This document shows, in pieces, positions 7,521 through 13,448 of a stretch of DNA of 15,562 nt. The notes under the pieces are model-generated. The model saw only the letters and a list, made by a program, of their open reading frames with translations, had not been told where the DNA came from and ran no database searches. Within the stretch, counting starts at the first letter, position 1, and the number at the start of each line of letters is the position of its first letter. This stretch comes from Spirochaetaceae bacterium. Lineage in GTDB: Bacteria > Spirochaetota > Spirochaetia > Treponematales > Breznakiellaceae. A program made the translations under genes and the position numbers. The stretch covers positions 1 through 15,562 of the forward strand of contig JAITKQ010000182.1 of NCBI GenBank assembly GCA_031278295.1. The letters are read 5' to 3'.

Positions 7521-8202
7521 TTTGCCGCTCCGAAAGTACGCCGTCAGCAAGAACGTAGCGGCGCGAGGCACGCGCCGCTACGTTCTCATCGTGCGTCACC
7601 ACAATGAGGGTTTTGCCCCACTTTTCCGCCGCCCCGTACAGAAGGCCGGTAACAAGGGTGCTGTTTTCCCTGTCCAGGTTGCCTGTCGGCTCGTCGGCAA
7701 GTATCACGGACGGATCGTTCACGATAGAACGCGCCACCGCTACGCGCTGGCGCTCACCGCCGGAAAGCTGCTGGGGCAGGTGGTCCGCCCGTGCCTCCAT
7801 GTTGACATCCGCAAGCAGCGCACGCGCCTTTTCCAACGCCGCTTTCCTCGGTACACCGGAAATATAAGCCGGAAGCATCACGTTTTCCAGCGCGGTAAAA
7901 TCGTTTAAAAGGTAATGGAACTGAAATACAAAGCCTACGCTTTTGCGCCTGTAGCGCGTTAAATGTTTTTCGGCCAGCTTGTCAACCCTGTTCCCGTCCA
8001 CAAGCACCTCCCCGACGTCCGCGCGGTCCAGACCGCCCAAAATGTTAAGCAGCGTACTCTTCCCGCTCCCGCTGCTGCCGGTGATTGAAACGCTTGCTCC
8101 CCGCGTGATCTCGAAATTCAAGCCGCGCAGAATATGTAGGGTTTCCGCCGACGAGGTGTAATCTTTAAACAGACCACAAACTTTAACGATTAATTTTTCC
8201 AT
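7516..8202 (-). CDS. lolD: Lipoprotein-release ABC transporter ATP-binding protein (LolD-like)
   Basis: From the ATG at 8202 the protein has 228 residues, normal for LolD. The motifs are Walker A GSSGSGKST (42-50), Q-loop Q94, signature LSGGERQR (146-153), Walker B VILADE (166-171) followed by PTGNLD, and H-loop H204. The EPTGNLD form is typical of the LolD/MacB/FtsE group. An in-frame ATG at 8217 would add five residues, but it lies almost on its possible Shine-Dalgarno site. AGGAG, overlapping the upstream stop codon, sits four bases before 8202 and supports the shorter form. The protein is cytoplasmic and drives the two flanking permeases, extracting lipoproteins from the inner membrane in the Lol pathway. 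It sits seven bases after the first permease and overlaps the second by three bases. The substrate assignment rests on the three-gene arrangement. Confidence 0.9.
   Translation of the reverse strand: MEKLIVKVCGLFKDYTSSAETLHILRGLNFEITRGASVSITGSSGSGKSTLLNILGGLDRADVGEVLVDGNRVDKLAEKHLTRYRRKSVGFVFQFHYLLNDFTALENVMLPAYISGVPRKAALEKARALLADVNMEARADHLPQQLSGGERQRVAVARSIVNDPSVILADEPTGNLDRENSTLVTGLLYGAAEKWGKTLIVVTHDENVAARASRRYVLADGVLSERQN
7550..7586 (-). promoter_or_regulatory. Perfect 16-bp hairpin inside the ATPase 3' end
   Basis: Bases 7550-7565 are the exact reverse complement of 7571-7586, leaving a five-base loop (7566-7570). On the coding strand the stem spells residues around NVAARASRRYV of the ATPase. 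It is GC-rich and ends 30 bases before the ATT start of the downstream permease. Its strength and position suggest a role in message stability or in setting the ATPase-to-permease ratio; no T tract follows, so termination is unlikely. Confidence 0.6.
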
Positions 8203-8209
8203 GCGGCTC

Positions 8210-9574
8210 CTATTCATCCCTCAGCACTTCAGCCGGTTTAATGGCTGAAACTTTTTTGGAGGCCAGCCACGCGGCGGCGGCGGCGGATAAAAATCCAAAC
8301 AAAAATATCAATACGACCTCGTGCGGTATTATGCGCGACGGTATTTCCTTGATATAAAAGATAGCGGGCGAAAATACCGAAAAAGCATCGCCATCCCCGC
8401 CGCGGATCACCGCCAGCGCGTTCAGTACAAAGTTTACGGCTGTTTCCAGCAGCGTAAAAAATTGCTTTATGTGTGTAGATATTAGCAGCGCCGGTATCAT
8501 GCCGGACAGCGCCCCGGCTAAACCGATGATTATGCCGTTAAAGGCAAATACGCATCTGATATCAAGCTCGCTCGCACCTACCGAACGCAAAAGTCCGATT
8601 TCTTCCCTTTTTTCCAGTACGATTCTGCGCTGTCCCTGAAAAATGTTTAACGCGACGACTATAAATATCAGGCCCACCAACACAAACATCAACAATTTTT
8701 CCGTACGCAACGCGCCGAAAAAAGCCTTGTTGTAGTCGCGCCAGGTGGAAACACGCGGGCGGGAGTCAAGCCCCGATTCTACGATAACCCTGTTTACCTG
8801 TTCGAGCACTTCGTCCAGATTCCAGCGGTTCTTCAGTTTTATGCCAACCGTAAAGGACGCCCCGTCCGTGTACTTGGCCGCCGCGCCTATGTTTACAAAG
8901 GCCCAACCCGTGTCGTATTCATAAAAACCTGTCCTGAATATACCGGCGACGGTAAACAGCGAGTCCTCCCCGCCCCCGTCCTCCCCGGCGGAAGCGTCGT
9001 TTACAACAGGCAAAATACTTGCTATAGAAATGAACTCCATGCGATCGCCGGTCCGCGCCCCGGTCCGCGCGGCGGCTTCCGCCCCCAGCAGGATTGTATT
9101 TTGCCTGTCTATGTCAAACGCGCCCTGTTCAAGAGCCAGCTTTGACGCAATACCCCGATCCTTGGACAGAACATCCGCCGGCAGCGCCCGCAGAACGGCA
9201 AGATCGGGACGCCTATTCCCGCCTTCAACACCGCGCCTCAACAGCCCTTTTACCTCGCGGAACGGCGTCACAGAAACAACACCGCTTACCTGTTCAATAC
9301 GTTCCAGTACGTCCGTCCTGTCCGCGGGAAACACGTCTATCCTGATATGGTAGGACGATACTTCAAGGATTGTTTCGATAAAACCGAGTTGAAAACCGTT
9401 CATGACGGCTATGATAACGGTCAGCGCAAGGACACCCACCGCTATCCCCAAGACCGGAAGCGTTGACGAAGCCGAGGAACGCCGCCCCTTCCCCCGTATG
9501 TACCGGAACGCGACAAAGCCGATCCATGACGGGAATTCATTCTTTTTAACGGTTTTTTTTGGTTTTTCTTTCAA
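8210..9574 (-). CDS. Lipoprotein-release ABC transporter permease (LolC/LolE family), first permease
   Basis: This protein has 454 residues from a TTG start with AGGGA about seven bases upstream; no in-frame ATG precedes the first TM helix. A basic N-terminal tail (MKEKPKKTVKK) precedes FVAFRYIRGKG, TM1 (about 37-58), an extracytoplasmic MacB-like domain (about 60-290), TM2 (294-313), the coupling motif KREEIGLLRSVGAS (322-335), TM3 (343-366), YIKEIP (407-412), TM4 (419-438) and a final KPAEVLRDE. This is the standard LolC/LolE form. A glycine- and acid-rich insert (ASAGEDGGGEDS, 194-205) lies in the periplasmic domain. As first gene of a permease-ATPase-permease set it corresponds in position to lolC. 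The family is certain; assignment as LolC rather than LolE is by gene order only. Confidence 0.87.
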   Translation of the reverse strand: MKEKPKKTVKKNEFPSWIGFVAFRYIRGKGRRSSASSTLPVLGIAVGVLALTVIIAVMNGFQLGFIETILEVSSYHIRIDVFPADRTDVLERIEQVSGVVSVTPFREVKGLLRRGVEGGNRRPDLAVLRALPADVLSKDRGIASKLALEQGAFDIDRQNTILLGAEAAARTGARTGDRMEFISIASILPVVNDASAGEDGGGEDSLFTVAGIFRTGFYEYDTGWAFVNIGAAAKYTDGASFTVGIKLKNRWNLDEVLEQVNRVIVESGLDSRPRVSTWRDYNKAFFGALRTEKLLMFVLVGLIFIVVALNIFQGQRRIVLEKREEIGLLRSVGASELDIRCVFAFNGIIIGLAGALSGMIPALLISTHIKQFFTLLETAVNFVLNALAVIRGGDGDAFSVFSPAIFYIKEIPSRIIPHEVVLIFLFGFLSAAAAAWLASKKVSAIKPAEVLRDE

Positions 9575-9592
9575 AAATTTTCCCTGCTATAC

Positions 9593-9623
9593 ACTATACC
9601 ACCCACCAGCGGGTTTCACGCAA
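9593..9623 (-). promoter_or_regulatory. Candidate promoter for the Lol-type operon, next to a repeat fragment
   Basis: Read on the minus strand, TTGCGT (9623-9618) and TATAGT (9598-9593) are 19 bases apart, somewhat long. The spacer contains a 15-base exact copy (9602-9616) of the start of the 94-bp repeat at 10739. An imperfect inverted repeat (ACGCAAGGC at 9618-9626 with GCCTTTGCGT at 9650-9659) overlaps the -35. The transcript would start about 10 bases upstream of the TTG codon. Confidence 0.3.
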
Positions 9624-9714
9624 GGCCCCGCGTCAGGTCACAGGCGTTTGCCTTTGCGTAGGCACGGGGTCGCGGTACAATGAAGCGTCCCGCCGCCACA
9701 GCCTGAAATTTACC

Positions 9715-10638
9715 TCATTTCTTACCGGATCTGTACTTTAGGTTGGACAGGAATATCAGGAAACCATAGATCAAAACAAGAGCGGAAATGGACGCAAGTA
9801 TGACGGACGTGATCAGGGTATCCGGTATCAGGCCGCGCGTAAATTCCGTTAGATACCTCATCGTTTCTTCCGAGTTCAAAAAAACCTCAAAGGCCAGTAC
9901 CCCCCGGAAAACCAAAAGACCCAAAAAAATGTTGGCCAGGGGCCAGCAGCTTAGCTCGAATACAAGGCCCAGCGATGCCAGCAACAGTATCAGCGAAAGC
10001 GTCCACGAAAGGTAGGGTACGAGGCCTTCGTCTAAACGGGCGGCGATGAAGCGTCCGCTGAGGGAAAGATCGCTGACGATAGGGTCCGAAACCCAGTTGC
10101 TTACGTTACGGAACGGTAGCAGGGGCAGGCCGATCATTTTACCGTCCGCGCCCGCCGGTACTTTTTGATAAATGAGTTCCTTGTCTTTTATGGCCACAAC
10201 ACGGCTGCCCTCCGCGTTCGACGGACGATCGAGCAGTGTTATCACCGTGCCCGGTTGTGAAAGCATCAGGCCCTGCCGTCCGGCAAAGCGGCTGTTTGTT
10301 TCCAAGGGCGGCACGGACACCGCGGCAACGTTGCTTAAACATTTTGATATTCCAAACGTGAATGCGCCCGCAAGCAAAACCACAGTCAAAATGATAAGAG
10401 GCCAGGCTACTTTATGCCTGCGCCCCTGGTTTATTGAAAAAACAACGGTAAGGTATAAGGTAAACGGTAGCGCCCAGCGTCCCGATTCAAGAATTTCACC
10501 AGGAAATATACCGTTTTTAAACGGTATATGCGCCTCCGCCTCTACCCAGGCGTGCAGGAAGTCAAAGCCAATGGCAGCGGCAAACAGGATTGGGAAGCAT
10601 AAGCCAAAAAAAAGCAAGACCCGCGCATAGTTTTTCAT
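9715..10638 (-). CDS. Uncharacterised six-TM membrane protein upstream of the Lol-type operon
   Basis: I do not recognise this 307-residue protein. Hydrophobic stretches suggest TM helices at about 6-28, 54-70, 78-100, 206-227, 231-252 and 273-298. A loop of about 105 residues, probably extracytoplasmic and rich in beta-type segments (GTVITLL, SRVVAIKDKELIYQKV), lies between helices 3 and 4. The C-terminus is basic (KYRSGKK). Three helices, a beta-rich loop, then three helices is also the plan of LptF/LptG, but the loop is shorter here and no specific motif confirms that relation. The ATG at 10638 lacks a clear Shine-Dalgarno signal. The gene is 140 bases upstream of the first permease on the same strand, so a shared transcript and an envelope role are possible. 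Function is unknown. Confidence 0.7.
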   Translation of the reverse strand: MKNYARVLLFFGLCFPILFAAAIGFDFLHAWVEAEAHIPFKNGIFPGEILESGRWALPFTLYLTVVFSINQGRRHKVAWPLIILTVVLLAGAFTFGISKCLSNVAAVSVPPLETNSRFAGRQGLMLSQPGTVITLLDRPSNAEGSRVVAIKDKELIYQKVPAGADGKMIGLPLLPFRNVSNWVSDPIVSDLSLSGRFIAARLDEGLVPYLSWTLSLILLLASLGLVFELSCWPLANIFLGLLVFRGVLAFEVFLNSEETMRYLTEFTRGLIPDTLITSVILASISALVLIYGFLIFLSNLKYRSGKK

Positions 10639-10708
10639 AAAGCGTTCAATACAAATTCCCCCAGCCTCCCGCTCCTAAGACTAGTACATACGGCACGATT
10701 TTTCCAGC

Positions 10709-10738
10709 CCCGCCAGTGGGTCTCACATCCGCTACGCG
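10709..10738. repeat. Degenerate fragment of the 94-bp repeat
   Basis: These 30 bases align without gaps to the first 30 bases of the 94-bp repeat, with about five mismatches, and end with the same CCGCTACGCG. A second fragment, the exact 15 bases CCCACCAGCGGGTTT, lies at 9602-9616 upstream of the first permease. Both point to decay or partial copying of the element. Confidence 0.6.
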
Positions 10739-10832
10739 CCCACCAGCGGGTTTAAAGTCCGCTACGCGGTAGCGTCCCGCAGGCGGGCTTCGGGTTCTGC
10801 CTTCGCTCCGCAAAAGGCGATAGGCATACGCG
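10739..10832. repeat. 94-bp repeat, copy 1
   Basis: This copy starts CCCACCAGCGGG and ends GGCATACGCG. It differs from copy 2 at about eight of 94 positions, mostly in the middle. It is followed by GCTGTAGG and a spacer (10840-10880) that contains TTCGATGTTT, both of which also follow copy 3. The full unit is therefore probably longer than 94 bases. Short self-complementary parts (GCTAC-GCG-GTAGC) suggest folding. Confidence 0.8.
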
Positions 10833-10888
10833 GCTGTAGGCTGTGTTTGGTTCGATGTTTTGAAAACCGCGAATGGCGCGCCCGCCAG

Positions 10889-10982
10889 CCCGCCAGCGGG
10901 TTTAAAGTCCGCTACGCGGTAGCATCCCCAAAGCGGAGTTCGGGTTCTGCCGTCGCTCCGCAAAAGGCGATAGGCATACGCG
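10889..10982. repeat. 94-bp repeat, copy 2
   Basis: The copy begins CCCGCCAGCGGG and ends GGCATACGCG. It differs from copy 3 at only two of 94 positions. GCGGAG (10933-10938) can pair with CTCCGC (10956-10961). It lacks the GCTGTAGG extension and runs almost directly into copy 3, with a 98-base period. Confidence 0.85.
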
Positions 10983-10986
10983 CCCG

Positions 10987-11089
10987 CCCGCCAGCGGGTT
11001 TAAAGTCCGCTACGCGGTAGCATCCCCGAAGCGGAGTTCGGGTTCTGCCCTCGCTCCGCAAAAGGCGATAGGCATACGCGGCTGTAGGC
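10987..11089. repeat. 94-bp repeat, copy 3, with extension
   Basis: The core is 10987-11080, nearly identical to copy 2, and GCTGTAGG extends it to 11088. TTCGATGTTT follows at 11098-11107, as after copy 1. It then abuts the inverted structured repeat at 11103-11199, so two repeat families sit next to each other here. Confidence 0.85.
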
Positions 11090-11102
11090 GGGGGTGATTC
11101 GA

Positions 11103-11199
11103 TGTTTCGGGCGCATTTCCGGCCCTGCCGGAAATGCGGGTTTTGCGGGGTTCCGCCAGGCACGCCCTTCGGGGTGCCCCCCCCCCCCCCCCATTCCCT
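11103..11199 (-). repeat. Structured dispersed repeat, copy B (inverted relative to copy A)
   Basis: Read on the minus strand this matches 1-88. Stem 1 pairs GGCAC (11159-11163) with GTGCC (11174-11178); in copy A the same stem reads GGCAA/TTGCC, a paired change. Stem 2 is a perfect 11-bp pair, 11113-11123 with 11127-11137, with the loop CCT; in copy A the stem is shifted inward but still perfect. The C tract (11177-11192) sits at the distal end of this copy and replaces the AGGGG of copy A. Confidence 0.75.
11177..11192. repeat. 16-base homopolymeric C tract
   Basis: There are sixteen consecutive C residues on the plus strand (G on the minus). Tracts of this length change by slipped-strand mispairing in many bacteria, and poly-G tracts near promoters tune expression in treponemes. 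This one is about 157 bases upstream of xseA and about 540 bases upstream of the divergent membrane protein gene, so a link to either is not shown. Confidence 0.9.
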
Positions 11200-11252
11200 C
11201 CGCGGACGCTTCGCGCCCTCCCAATCCCCGCGTTTCGTACCCGACCGCTTTT

Positions 11253-11274
11253 CCGGTAAATGCAAAATTACCGG
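11253..11274 (+). promoter_or_regulatory. Inverted repeat containing the recurring GTAAATG word
   Basis: CCGGTAA (11253-11259) pairs perfectly with TTACCGG (11268-11274) around an eight-base loop. The stretch 11256-11274 matches 104-122 upstream of the FIST gene with three transitions, and its GTAAATGCAAAA start is close to 15022-15033 upstream of crcB. It lies 94 bases before the xseA start and may be an operator or a repeat-family fragment. Confidence 0.45.
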
Positions 11275-11311
11275 CGGATTCAAGCTCCGCGCCGCCCGTG
11301 TGCGCCGGTCA

Positions 11312-11341
11312 CTATACGAGCAGGTTTTCAGCCTGTATAGT
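11312..11341 (+). promoter_or_regulatory. Bulged hairpin and possible -10 box just before xseA
   Basis: CTATA (11312-11316) and CAGG (11321-11324) pair with CCTG (11332-11335) and TATAG (11336-11340), leaving a four-base bulge CGAG and a seven-base loop. The 3' arm doubles as TATAGT (11336-11341), a possible -10 box, although no good -35 lies at the right distance. It ends nine bases before the xseA ATG, which has no Shine-Dalgarno signal, so a short or absent leader is possible. Confidence 0.35.
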
Positions 11342-11349
11342 TAAATTTT

Positions 11350-12558
11350 ATGAATGACGGCGGGAAATTCACCGTATCTGAACTGACCGATCTGATAAAG
11401 CGCAGGCTGGAGGAAGGCTTCGGGCCGCTATGCGTTGAAGGTGAGTTGTCGAATTGCAGGCCTTCAAGCATCGGACACCTGTACTTTACGCTGAAGGACA
11501 GGGGCGCGGCGATTTCGGCGGTCATGTTCCGTAACAGCCTGTCCAGGCTTAACTTCGCGCTGAAGGACGGGATCTTGCTGCGGGCGAAGGGGCGGCTTTC
11601 CGTGTACGCCCAGCGCGGTACCTACCAGCTTGTATGCGAAACGCTGGAACCGGCCGGAACCGGCGACATACTGGCGATGCTTGAAGCCCGAAAACGCGCG
11701 CTTGCGGCGGAGGGGCTTTTTGACGAGGTACGGAAACGGCCAATACCGCGTTTTCCCGGGACGGTGGCCGTGATAAGTTCGCCGTCCGGGGCCGCCCTGC
11801 AAGACATCCTTAACATACTCAGGCGGAGGGCTACCGGCCTGCACGTAGTTATACTGCCCGCGCCCGTACAGGGCGCGGAGGCTGCGCCGCTTTTGGTGCG
11901 CCGGCTGGAACAGGCAAACCGCTGGAACATGGCGGACACGATCATACTGGGGCGCGGCGGCGGCTCCCTGGAAGACCTGCTGCCCTTCTCGGAGGAATCC
12001 GTTGTGCGGGCGATCGCCGCCTCGAAGATACCGGTGATAAGCGCGGTTGGGCACGAGATTGACTGGGCCTTGTCCGATTTTGCCGCCGACCTCCGTGCAC
12101 CCACGCCGTCCGCGGCGGCGGAACTGGTCAGTGAAAATCGCGGGGACACGCTGAAAAGCATAAGAAGTTTTGTAAACAGCCTGCAAGAGACAGTCCACGC
12201 CCGCCTGATTAGGGCGCGCCTCCTCCTCAAGCCCTTCAGCGGCGATTACCTGGAACGGCAGTTTCGCGCGATACTTCAGCCGCGGCTGCTCCGCTTTGAC
12301 GATGCGAAAGAGGCGTTGCTGTACGCGGCCGGTAACCGCACCGCCGGCCTGCGCCGCCGTCTGGACATGGTCCGCGCCACGCTGGAAGCCGCCAACCCAA
12401 AAGCGATGCTGGAACGCGGCCTTGCGCTGGTCACGAAGGCCGCCACCGGGGAAATAGTCCGTCGCGCCGCCGATGTAAGCCCAGGCGAGTTGCTCCGCAT
12501 ACAAGCGGCGGAAGGCGTGATAAACGCGAATGTGCTTGGTACAGGGGACTGCGGATAA
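11350..12558 (+). CDS. xseA: Exodeoxyribonuclease VII large subunit
   Basis: This 402-residue protein is somewhat shorter than the about 456 residues of E. coli XseA. Residues 6-100 form the N-terminal OB-fold DNA-binding domain (FTVSELTDLIKRRLEEGFG, VEGELSN, GHLYFTLKD). The catalytic domain follows, with GTVAVISSPSGAALQDIL, GRGGGSLEDLLPF (201-213), SAVGHEID (231-238) and ADLRAPTPSAAAE (247-259). The helical region that binds the small subunit comes next, and the tail contains MLERGLALVTK. With XseB, the enzyme degrades single-stranded DNA to short oligonucleotides. The ATG at 11350 gives the usual family N-terminus but lacks a Shine-Dalgarno site. No xseB follows; the next gene is metN after two hairpins. 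The family call is certain. Confidence 0.95.
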   Translation: MNDGGKFTVSELTDLIKRRLEEGFGPLCVEGELSNCRPSSIGHLYFTLKDRGAAISAVMFRNSLSRLNFALKDGILLRAKGRLSVYAQRGTYQLVCETLEPAGTGDILAMLEARKRALAAEGLFDEVRKRPIPRFPGTVAVISSPSGAALQDILNILRRRATGLHVVILPAPVQGAEAAPLLVRRLEQANRWNMADTIILGRGGGSLEDLLPFSEESVVRAIAASKIPVISAVGHEIDWALSDFAADLRAPTPSAAAELVSENRGDTLKSIRSFVNSLQETVHARLIRARLLLKPFSGDYLERQFRAILQPRLLRFDDAKEALLYAAGNRTAGLRRRLDMVRATLEAANPKAMLERGLALVTKAATGEIVRRAADVSPGELLRIQAAEGVINANVLGTGDCG

Positions 12559-12600
12559 ACGGCTCGTCCCTTGCGTCCGGCGTCACCGGCAAAACCTCAG

Positions 12601-12648
12601 GCAAAACAGCTTAAGGCTGTTTTGCGGCGGGGCGCTTCGCCAAGCGCC
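12601..12648 (+). terminator. Two tandem hairpins after xseA
   Basis: GCAAAACAGC (12601-12610) pairs perfectly with GCTGTTTTGC (12616-12625), loop TTAAG. Six bases later GGCGCTT (12631-12637) pairs with AAGCGCC (12642-12648), loop CGCC, followed by ATTATTAAA. Neither has a proper T run, but the pair separates xseA from the met promoter and is the likely transcript end. The AAACCTCAG just upstream (12593-12601) echoes the core of the hairpin before crcB. Confidence 0.5.
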
Positions 12649-12661
12649 ATTATTAAACATA

Positions 12662-12690
12662 TTGACATACTAGGAAAAACGCTTCATTAT
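12662..12690 (+). promoter_or_regulatory. Promoter of the metNIQ operon
   Basis: A perfect TTGACA (12662-12667) is followed after 17 bases by CATTAT (12685-12690). The leader would be only about 28 bases, too short for a SAM riboswitch. TTCA-TTAT-TGAA around 12683-12694 is a small dyad over the -10 that could bind a regulator. Confidence 0.6.
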
Positions 12691-12724
12691 TGAAAAAAGA
12701 TAACGAAACGGGTATCCTTCTTTT

Positions 12725-13444
12725 ATGATCAGGCTGCATGGCGTCACGAAGCAGTATGCGGGTCTCGCGGCGGTGGACAACGTTGACCTCTCCATAAACG
12801 ACGGGAGCATCTTTGGAATTATAGGAAAGAGCGGCGCGGGAAAGTCTACGCTGTTGCGGATAATCAGCCTGCTGGAGCCGCCGGACAGCGGGGAACTTTA
12901 CTACGGCGGCGAGCGGGTTGACCAGCTTAAGGGCAGGGCGCTTTTGATCAGACGGCGGCAGATGGGGATGATTTTTCAGAATTTCAACCTCTTTTCATCG
13001 CGGAATGTGACGGGCAACATCGCGTACCCGCTTGAAATTGCCGGTTTCGGCAGGAAGGAGATCGATTCCCGCGTGGAAGAACTGCTTTACATGGTACAGA
13101 TCGGAGACAAGGCCAAATCGCGGCTTCGTGAGCTGTCCGGCGGGCAGAAACAGCGTGTCGCTATAGCGCGGGCACTTGCCGCAAGGCCGCGCGTACTGTT
13201 CTGCGACGAGGCGACGAGCGCCCTCGACCCGCAAACGACCCGCTCGATCCTGTCCCTGATCGGTGATCTCCAGCGGCACTTACAGATTACCGTGATTCTG
13301 GTCACCCATCAGATGGATGTTATCCGGGCGATCTGTAAGGATGTGGCGGTGATGGACGGAGGACGCATCGTTGAAACAGGAACCGTCGAGTCGATTTTTG
13401 ACAATCCCAAAACGGACGCGGCAAAAAATTTGGTAAAAGAGTAA
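12725..13444 (+). CDS. metN: Methionine ABC importer ATP-binding protein, short form
   Basis: The protein has 239 residues with Walker A GKSGAGKST (34-42), Q85, signature LSGGQKQR (137-144), Walker B VLFCDE (157-162) in CDEATSALDPQTT, and H195. MIFQNFNLFSSRNV and the DEATSALDPQTTRSIL stretch are typical of MetN. E. coli MetN is 343 residues because of a C-terminal regulatory (NIL/ACT-like) domain that binds methionine and shuts down transport. That domain is absent here; the reading frame ends naturally at NLVKE and metI starts four bases later, so this is a real short form rather than a visible frameshift. The start lacks a strong Shine-Dalgarno signal. MetN powers uptake through MetI of methionine delivered by MetQ at the inner membrane. 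Confidence 0.9.
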   Translation: MIRLHGVTKQYAGLAAVDNVDLSINDGSIFGIIGKSGAGKSTLLRIISLLEPPDSGELYYGGERVDQLKGRALLIRRRQMGMIFQNFNLFSSRNVTGNIAYPLEIAGFGRKEIDSRVEELLYMVQIGDKAKSRLRELSGGQKQRVAIARALAARPRVLFCDEATSALDPQTTRSILSLIGDLQRHLQITVILVTHQMDVIRAICKDVAVMDGGRIVETGTVESIFDNPKTDAAKNLVKE

Positions 13445-13448
13445 CAGA

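Larger units (their letters stand above)
10639..11349. other. Repeat-rich intergenic region between divergent genes
   Basis: These roughly 710 bases separate the divergent starts of the membrane protein gene (minus) and xseA (plus). I find no credible gene. The content is a degenerate repeat fragment, three copies of a 94-bp repeat, an inverted structured repeat, a 16-base C tract and two hairpins close to xseA. All are listed separately. Open frames run through the repeats only because the repeat happens to lack stops. Confidence 0.8.

Noticed and set aside
10851..10880. GGTTCGATG as a tRNA T-loop
   Set aside because: There are no matching acceptor, D or anticodon arms around it; the same word belongs to the repeat extension.
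10646..10963. Minus-strand open frame of 105 codons across repeat copies 1 and 2
   Set aside because: The protein is simply the repeat translated twice (RSEGRTRSP/RSDGRTRTP blocks). It exists because the repeat lacks stops and copies 1 and 2 are 150 bases apart, a multiple of three. There is no ribosome site.
10739..11089. Possible CRISPR array
   Set aside because: The repeats are about 94 bases, unevenly spaced (150 and 98), with no uniform spacers and no cas genes.
10912..11283. Minus-strand open frame of 123 codons across copies 2 and 3 and the C tract
   Set aside because: Copies 2 and 3 are read in different frames in the same product, and the frame runs through a 16-base G tract, so no protein is being conserved.
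11464..12504. 346-codon open frame antisense to xseA
   Set aside because: It lies wholly within the highly conserved xseA frame. GC-rich genes often leave long antisense frames, and the translation shows no domain.
12559..12724. Possible SAM riboswitch before metN
   Set aside because: The good promoter leaves only about 28 leader bases, and the upstream hairpins do not form the S-box multi-helix core.
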